NCBI GenBank assembly: GCA_038211615.1 | Contig: JBBQVL010000009.1 | Coordinates: 19,409-83,408, forward strand | Direction: 5' to 3' | DNA length: 64,000 nucleotides | Origin: DASWJZ01 sp038211615 | GTDB lineage: Bacteria; Pseudomonadota; Alphaproteobacteria; Rhizobiales; Afifellaceae | Part shown: one piece after another, positions 45,117-53,937 of the stretch | How positions within the stretch are numbered: the stretch's first letter is position 1 | Layout: every line of letters begins with the position of its first letter | Notes under the pieces: model-generated | Database searches by the model: none | What the model saw: the letters and a program-made list of their open reading frames with translations, nothing else | Told to the model about the DNA's origin: nothing | Position numbers and translations under genes: made by a program

Positions 45117-45901
45117 GGCGAACCTGCGATTGCTGCTCCCGGCGCAACGTAGGCTGGTCGATCCACCGCGGGGAGCGTCGCTTCGCCATTGGCGATCAGG
45201 TGCTCCGCGTACCACCAGTCCTGTGGCGCGTTGATGTCGATGCCTTCGTCTCCCGTGGTGAAGAAAGGCACGAGCACCGCACCCGCGATGGAGCGCGTCC
45301 GAAGCGCCATCGCCGTCCATGCGATCTCCAGGCTGGCATTCTGCACGAACACTTCCGGGAGCGCCGCCTTCTGCTGGCTGTGCCAGGGCTTGTCTTCTGG
45401 CGTGAGCGGCAGCAGCGGCGACATGCGGTTGTTGCGCACGACCCACATTTTCCCCGGGTGCTGTTCGACGCTTTCGATCGCACGAAGCGAGTCGACGCCC
45501 TCGGCGCTCACGAAGGTCTGCCAGGCGCGCCGGATCGTGTCCGGCTTGCGGAACGGGCTGGTCGGCCTCAGGATCGCGAACGCGTCGTAGCTGCGCCCGG
45601 CGGCCGCCAGCTTCTCCAGCGCGTCGATCACCCACTCAATGTCGGGCGAGGTGGAGGCGGCGATCTCCGCGGCGCGCAGGAAAGGCACGTCCGCGCCGTA
45701 GTGGCGCGCGATCCGCGCGTAGTCCTCGGAATCGGTGGAGACGACGATCTCGGCGAAGACGCCGGAATCGCGTGCGGCGGCGATCGTGTAGGCGAGGAGC
45801 GGATGGCCCGCGAGCAGCCGGATGTTCTTGTGCTTCACACGCTGCGAACCGGAGCGCGCCGGGACGAGCGCGACGACACGCGGTTCGGCGGTGGCGGGCA
45901 T
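45113..45901 (-). CDS. CMP-nonulosonate (acylneuraminate-type) cytidylyltransferase, NeuA-like
   Basis: A 262-residue enzyme activating an acidic 2-keto sugar with CTP. The N-terminal VALVPARSGSQRVKHKNI is the CTP-binding motif. VSTDSEDYARIA, LRPTSPFRKPDTI and IDINAPQDWWYAEHLI follow the NeuA/PseF/LegF order. AGGAG lies about eleven bases before the ATG at 45901. It acts with the NeuB-like synthase at 53938, and overlaps the glycosyltransferase-like gene by four bases. Confidence 0.9.
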   Translation of the reverse strand: MPATAEPRVVALVPARSGSQRVKHKNIRLLAGHPLLAYTIAAARDSGVFAEIVVSTDSEDYARIARHYGADVPFLRAAEIAASTSPDIEWVIDALEKLAAAGRSYDAFAILRPTSPFRKPDTIRRAWQTFVSAEGVDSLRAIESVEQHPGKMWVVRNNRMSPLLPLTPEDKPWHSQQKAALPEVFVQNASLEIAWTAMALRTRSIAGAVLVPFFTTGDEGIDINAPQDWWYAEHLIANGEATLPAVDRPAYVAPGAAIAGSP

Positions 45902-46207
45902 TTTCTCAGCGGCTCCTGTCGGAAAAAGTCGGATCGGCACGACCGTCACGTCAGTAGCAAACGGCAAATCGCAGGGAAAGATCGCGCCCGGCTCGCGTGC
46001 CACAGACCGATCGGCGGAAGGGTAGGGGGCGGTTCGAAATATGCAACGTTGACGGGTTGAGTGACTGCACGCCAAATGTCCTGAATTGTAGCCAAGGCAA
46101 GGAATTTTATATCAAATCTGCGTCAGCCGCCCCTCTTGCGCTAAACTTCTGGTGTAGTAGGACGTTCTCGGCGTCCGGTGGATGACGCCAAACGACTGGA
46201 GGTCGGA
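45902..46207. other. Divergent intergenic region
   Basis: About 306 bases between the NeuA-like gene (minus) and the beta-helix gene (plus). No credible gene is seen. The right half is AT-richer (a ATTTTATATC stretch near 46110) and probably holds a promoter for the beta-helix gene; no site can be assigned with confidence. Confidence 0.4.
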
Positions 46208-47164
46208 ATGCTGTTACGTAGAGCCCTTCTTACCGTGGTCGCGGCAATCGGTCTCGCCGCGCTCTCCGACGCGCCGGCGTTCGCACAGGCTTCGCGGACC
46301 TGGGTTTCCGGCGTCGGAGACGACGCCAATCCGTGCAGCCGCACGGCGCCCTGCAAGACCTATGCGGGCGCCATCTCGAAAACGGCCACCAACGGGGAGA
46401 TCAACTGCCTCGATCCGGGCGGCTTCGGCGCGGTGACAATCGTCAAATCGATGAGCATCGTCTGTGACTACAGCGAAGGGGGCGTGCTCGCGTCGGGCAC
46501 GACCGGCTTCATCATCAACGCCGCGGCCGGGAGCATCATCACCCTGAAGGGCCAGGACGTCGAATGCTTCATCGCAGGCGTCAACGGCATCCGTATCCTT
46601 GGCACCGGCGTCACCGTCCACATTCACAAGGTTCAGCTCCGCAACTGCCGCGGCGGCGGAAACGGCATCACGGTTGAGCCGTCCGCAGGCACCACAAAAG
46701 TGGATGTCGCGGACGCCTATATAACGGACAACGGCAATTCGAACATGACCGGCGGCATCCTTGTGAAGCCAACCGGCTCCGGATCGGTCGTGCTGACGGT
46801 GAACCGCGCTCAGGTCGAGTCCAACTCGGCAGGCATCCGCATCGACAGCACGGCAACCACCGGCACCGTGCGCGGCGCTGTACGCGACAGCGTGGTTTCG
46901 AACAACGCCAACAATGGGATCACCGCCGTCGGGACGACGACTGTTTCCACGCTGCTCATTGACAATTCGAGCGTCACCGGAAATACGAACGGACTCGCAG
47001 TCAACGGCAGTACATCATCGTTGCTCGTGACGCAAACTAGTGTAACCGCAAACAATCTTGGCCTAATCATCAACAATTCTGGATCGCTAATCTCTTATCA
47101 CACTAACGCTGTGCATCAAAACGTCACTGACGGTGCCTTCACTAGCTTTCTATCGCCCGAATAG
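46208..47164 (+). CDS. Exported right-handed beta-helix protein
   Basis: 318 residues from the ATG at 46208, with GGAGG five to ten bases upstream. The signal peptide is LLRRALLTVVAAIGLAALSDAPAFAQA. The mature part starts RTWVSGVGDDANPCS and then repeats short turns rich in Asn, Gly, Val and Thr (NGITVEP, GGILVKP, AGIRID, NGITAVG, NGLAVNG, LGLIINN), the rungs of a parallel beta-helix. Such folds occur in polysaccharide-degrading or surface-binding proteins. No catalytic residues can be assigned. Its position beside the capsule genes suggests a surface or matrix role. Confidence 0.8.
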   Translation: MLLRRALLTVVAAIGLAALSDAPAFAQASRTWVSGVGDDANPCSRTAPCKTYAGAISKTATNGEINCLDPGGFGAVTIVKSMSIVCDYSEGGVLASGTTGFIINAAAGSIITLKGQDVECFIAGVNGIRILGTGVTVHIHKVQLRNCRGGGNGITVEPSAGTTKVDVADAYITDNGNSNMTGGILVKPTGSGSVVLTVNRAQVESNSAGIRIDSTATTGTVRGAVRDSVVSNNANNGITAVGTTTVSTLLIDNSSVTGNTNGLAVNGSTSSLLVTQTSVTANNLGLIINNSGSLISYHTNAVHQNVTDGAFTSFLSPE

Positions 47165-47190
47165 TTTTTTGCGACCAGAGACGCGCTCAT

Positions 47191-47222
47191 GCCTAGGTGG
47201 CGCTTTGGTGCGCCACCTAGGC
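47191..47222. repeat. Perfect 13-bp inverted repeat
   Basis: GCCTAGGTGGCGC-TTTGGT-GCGCCACCTAGGC, 27 bases after the beta-helix stop. There is no T run, so it may be a terminator that works without one, or a protein or recombination site. Confidence 0.6.
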
Positions 47223-47334
47223 GCGCCAAGCAGGCCTTCGCGGATCGGTACGAACGCAAAGAGCGGGCAGCTTCTCGCGAGTTCGGAGGCCGTTACGAGT
47301 GCCGCGCGGGTGGTGCCCTCAGTTTGAAATTGCC

Positions 47335-47544
47335 CTAACTAGGCGGATTGCGCTCCATCTCGGCAAGGTGGTGTGTGAGCTTGTCGAGCACCTCTAGTAA
47401 TGTCGTAAGCAGGCGCTGGGCAGGTATCGGGTCATGCCCGTCCGCGACGAGCTTCGCAATCAACGCGGTATGGTCTGTGACCCGCTGTTTTGCGTGCTCA
47501 ACGTGATTGCGAGCTTGCTCAAGTTGCTCTTTAAGGGATGGCAT
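47335..47544 (-). CDS. Small coiled-coil protein, hypothetical
   Basis: 69 residues, almost wholly helical and heptad-like: MPSLKEQLEQARNHVEHAKQ, then HTALIAKLVADGHD and LLEVLDKLTHHLAEME. Comparable short proteins are widespread in rhizobial and bradyrhizobial genomes as uncharacterised ORFs. No ribosome site is strong. The function is unknown. Confidence 0.6.
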   Translation of the reverse strand: MPSLKEQLEQARNHVEHAKQRVTDHTALIAKLVADGHDPIPAQRLLTTLLEVLDKLTHHLAEMERNPPS

Positions 47545-47786
47545 CCAGAACGATAGACTTAGTTAGCCGGTTTAGCGAGGCCGCGAGGCTCTAGAAAAAC
47601 GCCCCCCCGACGTGATCGGCAACGCGACAATGGGTGGTGGGATCCCGACGAGAGGTTTTCGGCCAGAGCCTTACCGCCCAGCCTTCCGCCTATGGGCCGT
47701 TTTGGAAATTTCAGACGGACGCACTAAGGCCGCGCTGCGATACTTGTTGTCCGCCAATCAATCCAGCCCAGCTCAACAACTTCCTG

Positions 47787-47933
47787 TTAGTCACGCTGTC
47801 TTTCACGGGCCTCCACAAGCGCCAGGTCCAATAGGTAGGCGAGCATAGCCAGATCGGCCTTGAGCGCTTCAGCCTTTAGCTTCTCCAGTTCCCTTAGGAT
47901 TCGTGTCACCGAGAGGTTTGTCGGCTCGGGCAT
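47787..47933 (-). CDS. Very small helical protein, hypothetical (48 aa)
   Basis: From the ATG at 47933: MPEPTNLSVTRILRELEKL, then a helix with LAMLAYLLDLALVEARERQ. The AYLLDLALVEA core resembles LAYLVEMARLEA in the divergent 52-residue protein at 48039. The amphipathic pattern argues for coding. The function is unknown. Confidence 0.5.
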   Translation of the reverse strand: MPEPTNLSVTRILRELEKLKAEALKADLAMLAYLLDLALVEARERQRD

Positions 47934-48038
47934 GACCGCCTCTATGTGTCAAGCTCATGATAGGAAAATAATCCCACTTGCAACTTATGCTCGCGTTTGT
48001 TTACGTGGTCGCGTCGTATCAAGTTGGGGGACTTCGAG

Positions 48039-48197
48039 ATGGACGATCGGAAGCATGTGGCTGCCATTTTGTCAGAGGAACTTCATGCCATTCGCAACTT
48101 TGCGTCTGAGGGTGGATTTCTCTTTTTGGCCTACCTCGTAGAGATGGCGCGGCTGGAAGCCCAAATCACAGCCCAAGCGATCGAACTGGCCGCCTAA
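48039..48197 (+). CDS. Very small helical protein, hypothetical (52 aa)
   Basis: The ATG at 48039 is preceded by GGGGGA at a seven-base spacing. MDDRKHVAAILSEELHAIRN leads into a helix with GFLFLAYLVEMARLEAQ. The LAYL-x2-A-x2-EA core is shared with the minus-strand neighbour at 47787-47933. The function is unknown. Confidence 0.55.
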   Translation: MDDRKHVAAILSEELHAIRNFASEGGFLFLAYLVEMARLEAQITAQAIELAA

Positions 48198-48343
48198 CCG
48201 CTCGTGCTTCGGCAAGGGCTAGTCTGAGGAGGCGGAACATCCTAGGCCGCTTCCCCAGCCTCACTCCTAAGCGCCGTAACTGTCTTACGAATCCGCTGCG
48301 CTATCAATAATCTTAATCGCGGCTCGCCTTAAGCGTCGACGCG

Positions 48344-48772
48344 TCATCGCCGGATAATGCCGCGCTGCCTGAGCCGCCGGGCAACGCTTCCCCAATCGTT
48401 GGGTACGATGTTCAACGCTTCCTCGAGGCGATTTTCGACGTCCGCGTAGGGCACCGCATCGAAGCGCGCGACGTATTCTTCGTAGCCTTCCGAGAGAACC
48501 CGCGAGGCGGGATCGAGGCCCGTGACGATGGTGAGCCCGCTCCAGGGCGTTGCGACAGTGATGATGTCAAGGTCGGGGCGGCAGTGCTTCAGGCAAAGGA
48601 CGGTCTTCCAGATATCGCCGGTGTAAAAACTCCTCTGCCGCACGGGTCGCTGCGTCACCTCGTCGAACGGTATGGTGTCGTGGATCAGAATGGCAGAGCG
48701 TCTGCCGCAGAAGGCCTTGAGGTGGGAAGCAGCATTTCCCCCCGCGAGCACCAGGCGCTCAGCGCCGGACAA
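48344..48772 (-). pseudogene. C-terminal part of a methyltransferase-like gene
   Basis: An open frame of about 142 codons with GRRSAILIHDTIPFDE, GDIWKTVLCLKHCRPDLDI and WSGLTIVTGLDP, which I associate with the C-terminal half of class I SAM-dependent methyltransferases found in sugar-transfer clusters. No SAM-binding N-terminal part is present. The frame is closed by TGA at 48784-48782, the only available starts are TTG/CTG, and nothing homologous precedes it. It is probably a 5'-deleted remnant in an AT-richer, rearranged stretch. Confidence 0.5.
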
Positions 48773-48856
48773 AATCAGAAATCAACTCCCCGTTCGTAAG
48801 CCCGGATCGCAAACCCGCGGGCGTAATGTCACAAGACATGGAACCTGCGCCGTTCT

Positions 48857-48865
48857 TGGTATAAT
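48857..48865 (+). promoter_or_regulatory. Candidate extended -10 promoter
   Basis: TGGTATAAT is a consensus extended -10 element, about 109 bases ahead of the methyltransferase start at 48974. No good -35 hexamer is seen, which extended -10 promoters tolerate. Confidence 0.35.
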
Positions 48866-48973
48866 GATCGCAACTCGGATTAACTAGCGCGCACTCCCTC
48901 GCTGGTTGAATACCGTTGCGGGTGCATTCGTGAGTGATGTGATCTAGGAAATGATCGACCGTCGAGGGATCAA

Positions 48974-50044
48974 GTGTTAGCCAATATGAGTCGCATCGGC
49001 GGCTATCTTAGAAAGCGGCTCGGTGTTGATGACCTGCAGAAGGAGATTGGACGGCTGCAGGACAACATCCGCGCGCTTGCGGGAACGCAGGCTCAATTGC
49101 ACGAGCAGTTGGCTGACCGGATAGGGTATAACGAATCTCTGCTTAGCAACGTCGCCAAATGGGAAATTCCCACTCAACTGCGCGATCTCGGTGCCGTCGT
49201 TCAGAGCGCGCAGGCCGACGCAGAAGCCGGGGTACAACTAGGCCGAAGACAGCTGGAGTGGGCGCGGGACACCGCTCGAATGCTCGCGGATATGCGTGCC
49301 GAATTGCGCTTACTGTTGGAAGCGACGGCACCGCCCGATAAGATGACGGGCGAGGATTCTGGCGATCCCACAATATTGCGTCAGATAATTGACGAGTCTA
49401 ACATAAGAGAACTCTATCCGACCGAACTCTTCGAACGCCTTGCTGAGATCGAATTGCCTCTTCTATCGATCAACGAAGAGAGCGGACATAGCAATCAGGT
49501 TGATCTTCTTTACGTGGCTGCAATAGCTAAGCTGGTTGGTGCGGCAAATATATTTGAGTTTGGCACATATATCGGGCGAACTACCTATGGCCTTAGTCTT
49601 GCTTCTACTAACGCTCGCGTGACCACGCTGAATCTTCCGCCGGAGGAGGATCCGCGTATAGCCGAGAGCCTTGGCAGGTTGTACAAGGGCACAGAGCGGG
49701 AAGGTCAGATTTCGCAGCTTCTCGGGGACTCTAAAACATTCGACCCAACGCCCTATACCGGCAGCATGGACTTTGTTTTCGTTGATGCAGATCACGGCTA
49801 TGAATCAGTGAAGAATGATAGTGAGAAAGCACTGGTTATGCTTCGCCCAGGGGGACTTGTGGTATGGCACGACTTTTCCGTTAGGTCCCCTGGAGTGATT
49901 CGCTACCTTTCAGAGCTTTCAAGGGAGCGGAGTTTGTTTCGGTTGAAGCATACCTGCCTCGTCGTATATCTCGATGGTGTCGATGCCTCGGCATTTCAGC
50001 CGGCCGTGAGGATGTCGGCCAGGTCCATGGTGGGCCTTCCGTGA
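48974..50044 (+). CDS. Class I SAM-dependent methyltransferase with N-terminal coiled coil
   Basis: 356 residues. GAGGGA at 48964-48969 suits the GTG start at 48974; an ATG at 48986 is the alternative. Residues about 15-115 are coiled coil (DLQKEIGRLQDNIRAL and LLEATA later). Residues about 165-340 form a Methyltransf_24-type fold with the SAM motif NIFEFGTYIGRTTYGLSLA, MDFVFVDADHGYESVKND and LRPGGLVVWHDF. Such enzymes often modify glycans. Codon use is less GC-rich than in flanking genes. Confidence 0.82.
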   Translation: MLANMSRIGGYLRKRLGVDDLQKEIGRLQDNIRALAGTQAQLHEQLADRIGYNESLLSNVAKWEIPTQLRDLGAVVQSAQADAEAGVQLGRRQLEWARDTARMLADMRAELRLLLEATAPPDKMTGEDSGDPTILRQIIDESNIRELYPTELFERLAEIELPLLSINEESGHSNQVDLLYVAAIAKLVGAANIFEFGTYIGRTTYGLSLASTNARVTTLNLPPEEDPRIAESLGRLYKGTEREGQISQLLGDSKTFDPTPYTGSMDFVFVDADHGYESVKNDSEKALVMLRPGGLVVWHDFSVRSPGVIRYLSELSRERSLFRLKHTCLVVYLDGVDASAFQPAVRMSARSMVGLP

Positions 50045-50195
50045 TTAGAGTCCGTCGTGGCCGTTTGAAGCAGGTTTGTCCAATCCAGAGGCCTGCCCGC
50101 GATGATATTTAAGATTCGCCCGGTTGGTTTAAACCGTCAGCTTCTGTGTTCTTGAAAAGAGGCATCGTGTTTAGATTCTCTTTTCTCTGTTCTGG

Positions 50196-51290
50196 ATGTT
50201 GTTCCATTGCATGGCCGATCCAGTGAAAGGCGACGTTTCTTCCGTAATATCTCAACGGATACGGTTCGGTGTACCCATCCGCCAGCCGCTTGTTTTAATC
50301 ACGCAGATCCAACGCTCCGGCGGTACAGTTCTTACCCAGCTTCTGGATGGTCACACGAAGCTCCATGTTCACCCTTCGGAGCTTCACATCGGAAAACCTA
50401 AGTGGATTTGGCCCGACATCGATCTCAACCGTCCGCCTCTAGAACTGTTCACCCAACTTCGTGAGAAGACCGCAAGTGTGCATGCGGCGAGCGGATACCT
50501 GAAGATTAGTCCAGCTGAGAAGAGGTCTAACAAAAATTTTAACAATATGGCATTGCCGTTTATATTCATTGACTCGTTACAAGAGCAAATGTTCTTGAAA
50601 TTAATGGAAAGCGCTCCCCCTCGCACGACAAGGGATGTTCTAGATCACTATGCTACTTCGTATTTCAATGCGTGGCTTGATTACCGTGGATTATACAGAG
50701 AGGTGGAGGCGAAGTATTGGCTGGCGTTTATCGCGAGATTCCTGATTGATGAGAGAAGCGCTGATAGGTTTTTTTCTGACTATCCTGATGGTCATCTCAT
50801 CATCCCGGTCCGGGACCCTGTCAGCTGGTACGCATCTGCCTACGCGCACTCTGAGGAATATCGCGAGGTCAATCTGGCAATTGACCTCTGGCTACTTTGC
50901 AACCGGCACGCGCTCGCGGCGAAGGCGCGCTTTCCAACGCGAGTCGTCTTCGTCCTATTTGAAGATTTGATTGCTCGCCCGCGAGCTACTTTAAGAAGCT
51001 TACTCGGTCGGATCGATCTCGATTTTGAGCCGGCGACGATGAAACCCACATTCAACCAAATGCCTATCATGTCGGACTCCTCTTTTGGGTCCAAGCACGG
51101 CATTGACCGGTCTGCAATCGATCGGGCATCGCATTTGCCAAGAGAAACAATCTCGACGGTTCGGGCGCGCACGGGAGAAGTTTATCGTTGCCTGAAACAG
51201 CATGCGATCAGGCCGAGGCACGTCCTGATGAGTAACGTGATAACTCTGCGCCGAGTGGTCGCGAAGCGCTTGAGGCGCCGAAAGCCCTAG
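50196..51290 (+). CDS. Sulfotransferase-family protein
   Basis: 364 residues. The 5'-phosphosulfate loop is QIQRSGGTVLTQLLDGH (about residues 37-53), and the 3'-phosphate site is in IIPVRDPVSWYASAYAHS (about 207-224). It probably transfers sulfate from PAPS to a glycan hydroxyl. The gene is markedly AT-richer than its neighbours, especially near 50500-50800, suggesting recent transfer. An ATG at 50211 is an alternative start. It converges on the glycosyltransferase-like gene that follows. Confidence 0.8.
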   Translation: MLFHCMADPVKGDVSSVISQRIRFGVPIRQPLVLITQIQRSGGTVLTQLLDGHTKLHVHPSELHIGKPKWIWPDIDLNRPPLELFTQLREKTASVHAASGYLKISPAEKRSNKNFNNMALPFIFIDSLQEQMFLKLMESAPPRTTRDVLDHYATSYFNAWLDYRGLYREVEAKYWLAFIARFLIDERSADRFFSDYPDGHLIIPVRDPVSWYASAYAHSEEYREVNLAIDLWLLCNRHALAAKARFPTRVVFVLFEDLIARPRATLRSLLGRIDLDFEPATMKPTFNQMPIMSDSSFGSKHGIDRSAIDRASHLPRETISTVRARTGEVYRCLKQHAIRPRHVLMSNVITLRRVVAKRLRRRKP

Positions 51291-51325
51291 CCGACTCCCA
51301 GAAGGCGGCGAGACGATACGGGTCG

Positions 51326-52573
51326 TCACTGTTGTATGTAGTCGACGGCATCCTCAGACTTCGTCTTGGGCGCGGAGGTGATGGGAGCGATACCCTGTAG
51401 ATTTAGGATAGTATTCAAGTTTTCTAGAAGCAGGCCTCGATCCACGCCACGGACCCGGGCCCGGTGCACTTCGCCGCGTATATGAAACGCGAAAGGTTCG
51501 TCTTTCCAGATGAATTCCTCCCACCCGAGGCCGCGAAAATCGGGATAGCCGCGCTCCTTGAATCCGATCCCCGTAAGATAGTCCTCTTTCAACGGCAGGT
51601 ACGAACGCTCGTCGCGGACGAATTGCGCCGTCAACCGGTTCTGCTGCAGGGTCGAGACAGTCGGGGGGATGAAAGCGTCCGTCATGGCGAAGACAGGAGC
51701 GGCGGTTTCGATCCTCGTCTCAAGCCGTGCCTGGCACGCTTCGAAGAAGCGATAGCCGGAATCCCTCGACTTTCCGATCAGGTGGCGCTGGGCGATATCC
51801 TCGCGGATCGCCGTCGGCAGGTTTCCCATGAGGTGGCGAAGGCGATCTCCCCATTTCATCGCGCTAAACGTCCGCCAGAAGGTCGGGTCGAAGCTCGGTA
51901 TGTGCCCCAGGAGATCCGGGATCAGATTGACGTCCCTCTTCGGAATCTTCCGGAAATCGATCACCATGAAATGCGTCGCTGGAAAATAGCGGTATTTCTG
52001 GAAATAGCGCGGATTCCAGGGCACGCCGAAGACGGCGAGCTGCTCCGTCTCCATCCGCGTAAGAATCTCGGGCAGCCAGTTCGGACGAACCACATAGAGG
52101 TCGGGGTCGAGAACGATCGCGAAGCGGGTCTTCACTTTGGTCAGCGCGTATTCAAGGTTGTAGGCGTGGTGATAGCTCTGCAGCGTCTTGTCCTTGCGGT
52201 AGTCGAATGCGAGCTGGGACTCGCCCTCGACGGGCGAGGTCAGTGGCAGCTTCTTCATCACCTCGGCCGGCGGGATGCCCGAAAGAATCCGCTCCCCCGG
52301 AATGTACTCGTGCATCTTCAGGCGGTCGTAGTAGCGGCGCTGCTCCTCATTCAGGGTCCGCCGGTAGGTCTTCGCATTGTGCGGCTTGCCGCTCTGGACA
52401 AGGAGCTCGCGCACTCGCTGCCGGCTGATGTGCATCTCTGGGTTGTTTACAATGATCCAGGGCGTCGTATGTCCGGGATTCAGGGCTCTGGTCAGCTGGT
52501 AGTTATAGTAGAGCAGGCGCTTGTGAAACGGGGTCGAGACGGTGCAGATCGTCGCCTCGTTTATAAATGCCAC
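51326..52573 (-). CDS. Glycosyltransferase-like protein of an unfamiliar family, paralogue 2
   Basis: 415 residues, clearly homologous along its length to the protein at 43863-45116. It shares ICTVSTP at the start, LQSYHHA, LDPDLYVVRPNW (DxD-like), GVPWNPRYFQKYRYFPATHF, and GFKERGYPDFRGLGWEEF with the EPFAFH ending. It lacks any signal peptide or membrane segment. It is divergent from the GT2 gene, separated by 242 bases in which I see no gene. Probably a capsule glycosyltransferase. Confidence 0.75.
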   Translation of the reverse strand: MAFINEATICTVSTPFHKRLLYYNYQLTRALNPGHTTPWIIVNNPEMHISRQRVRELLVQSGKPHNAKTYRRTLNEEQRRYYDRLKMHEYIPGERILSGIPPAEVMKKLPLTSPVEGESQLAFDYRKDKTLQSYHHAYNLEYALTKVKTRFAIVLDPDLYVVRPNWLPEILTRMETEQLAVFGVPWNPRYFQKYRYFPATHFMVIDFRKIPKRDVNLIPDLLGHIPSFDPTFWRTFSAMKWGDRLRHLMGNLPTAIREDIAQRHLIGKSRDSGYRFFEACQARLETRIETAAPVFAMTDAFIPPTVSTLQQNRLTAQFVRDERSYLPLKEDYLTGIGFKERGYPDFRGLGWEEFIWKDEPFAFHIRGEVHRARVRGVDRGLLLENLNTILNLQGIAPITSAPKTKSEDAVDYIQQ

Positions 52574-52815
52574 GACGCATGATTCCTTGTTGTGGCCGCA
52601 AAGCGCCGAGCCTGCTCGTCGAACCAGGCGCGCGGTTTCGCCCTATTTCTTCAGGGTAGAGAAACTGCCGAATTCCATCAATCCCGCGGCTCTGGCGCTT
52701 TGTAGCGTTGCTTCCTCCGGTTGCGACATTAGCAGATTTCGCGTTGACCGCTGACTTGTCTCGCACTCGCCCGTGCGGCATGTGTTGGACAAGAAGCAGG
52801 CAGAATCCGCTGGCG

Positions 52816-53787
52816 ATGTCCGACACCCCGCGTCTTTCCGTCGTGATCGGCACGTTCAATCGCCTCGAATTGTTGCGCGGCTGCATCGCGAGCATCCTCA
52901 AGGAGACCCGCGCGCCGTTCGTGGTTTACGTCACCGATGCCGGCTCGACCGATGGCACCCAGGAATACCTCGCGGCCGCGGCCAGCGAACGGGTGGTTCC
53001 GGTGCTGGTCGGGAAGCGCCTTGGCCAGGCGAAAGCCTATAATGACGTCTTCAAGTCCATTGATACGCCCTACGTCGCCTGGTTGAGCGACGACAACGAG
53101 GTGGTGAACGGCGGGCTCGACGTCGGCATGCGCATTCTCGATCAGAACGCCGAAATCGCGATGGTCGGGCTGAAGGTGCGCGACATGGGCGGCCGGTTTG
53201 CGGACGCGCCCTATATCGGCGGCGTGTCCTCGATAGGAGTGCTCAACGTCAACCAGGGCCTGCTCCGCACCGAAGTGCTGAAGAAGGTCGGCTATTTCAG
53301 CGAGACCTTCGGTTTTTACGGCATCGATCCCGACCTGACGGCCATGGTCCTCTATTCCGGCCATGACGTGGTCTACACGAAGGCCGTGGCGGTGCATCAT
53401 CACCGTGGCTGGGAGACGGATGAAACCAGTCCGCTGTTTGCCGCGCAGAAGCTCCAACAGCAACGCGGCATAGAACTCTACGACCGGAAATACGCGGGCT
53501 TCGGCGCCAACGATCAGGGCTGGCAAAGGAAGAAGCGGATCTGGCGGAAGTTGCACAAGGGGTTCGCCAGACTACGGCATCCGCACTCCGCGTCGCCGTT
53601 CCTTGGCGGCCTGCATCGCGACTGGAAGAACGCCTTCACGGCCCGTCATGTCGCAATCGTCGATCCCTGGCTTTCGGTGGGGCGGGACTTTCACCTGCGC
53701 CAGCATGTGCCGAGACATCACCTTCCGCGCACCCTGCCGCCTGACCCGAGGCCGATGGAAAAGGCCGCTCCGCCCGATGCCTTGTAA
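52816..53787 (+). CDS. Family 2 glycosyltransferase
   Basis: A 323-residue GT-A enzyme. The N-terminal LSVVIGTFNRLELLRGCI and DAGSTDGTQEYL are classic GT2 motifs, and WLSDDNEVVNGG supplies the DxD-type metal site. The C-terminal part is basic and includes KKRIWRKLHKGFARLR, suiting membrane association. The ATG at 52816 (MSDTPRLS) is the start that fits the family. Confidence 0.88.
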   Translation: MSDTPRLSVVIGTFNRLELLRGCIASILKETRAPFVVYVTDAGSTDGTQEYLAAAASERVVPVLVGKRLGQAKAYNDVFKSIDTPYVAWLSDDNEVVNGGLDVGMRILDQNAEIAMVGLKVRDMGGRFADAPYIGGVSSIGVLNVNQGLLRTEVLKKVGYFSETFGFYGIDPDLTAMVLYSGHDVVYTKAVAVHHHRGWETDETSPLFAAQKLQQQRGIELYDRKYAGFGANDQGWQRKKRIWRKLHKGFARLRHPHSASPFLGGLHRDWKNAFTARHVAIVDPWLSVGRDFHLRQHVPRHHLPRTLPPDPRPMEKAAPPDAL

Positions 53788-53937
53788 GTTGCGCGGGCAG
53801 GCCCTAGAGGTCTCGCTCGCGGGCGGTCGTTGGCGAATTCCATCAAGACCACGGATGAAACGTCGGTCGCACAGGGGGGGCGAGGCCGCGAACTGGTTCC
53901 CGCGATGAAAAGTCATTTTCCGTGAGGATTTGAGCGT

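Noticed and set aside
45117..45635. N-terminal extension of the glycosyltransferase-like gene
   Set aside because: It lies inside the CMP-sugar synthetase gene and is low-complexity; the TTG at 45116 with TTGA coupling is preferred.
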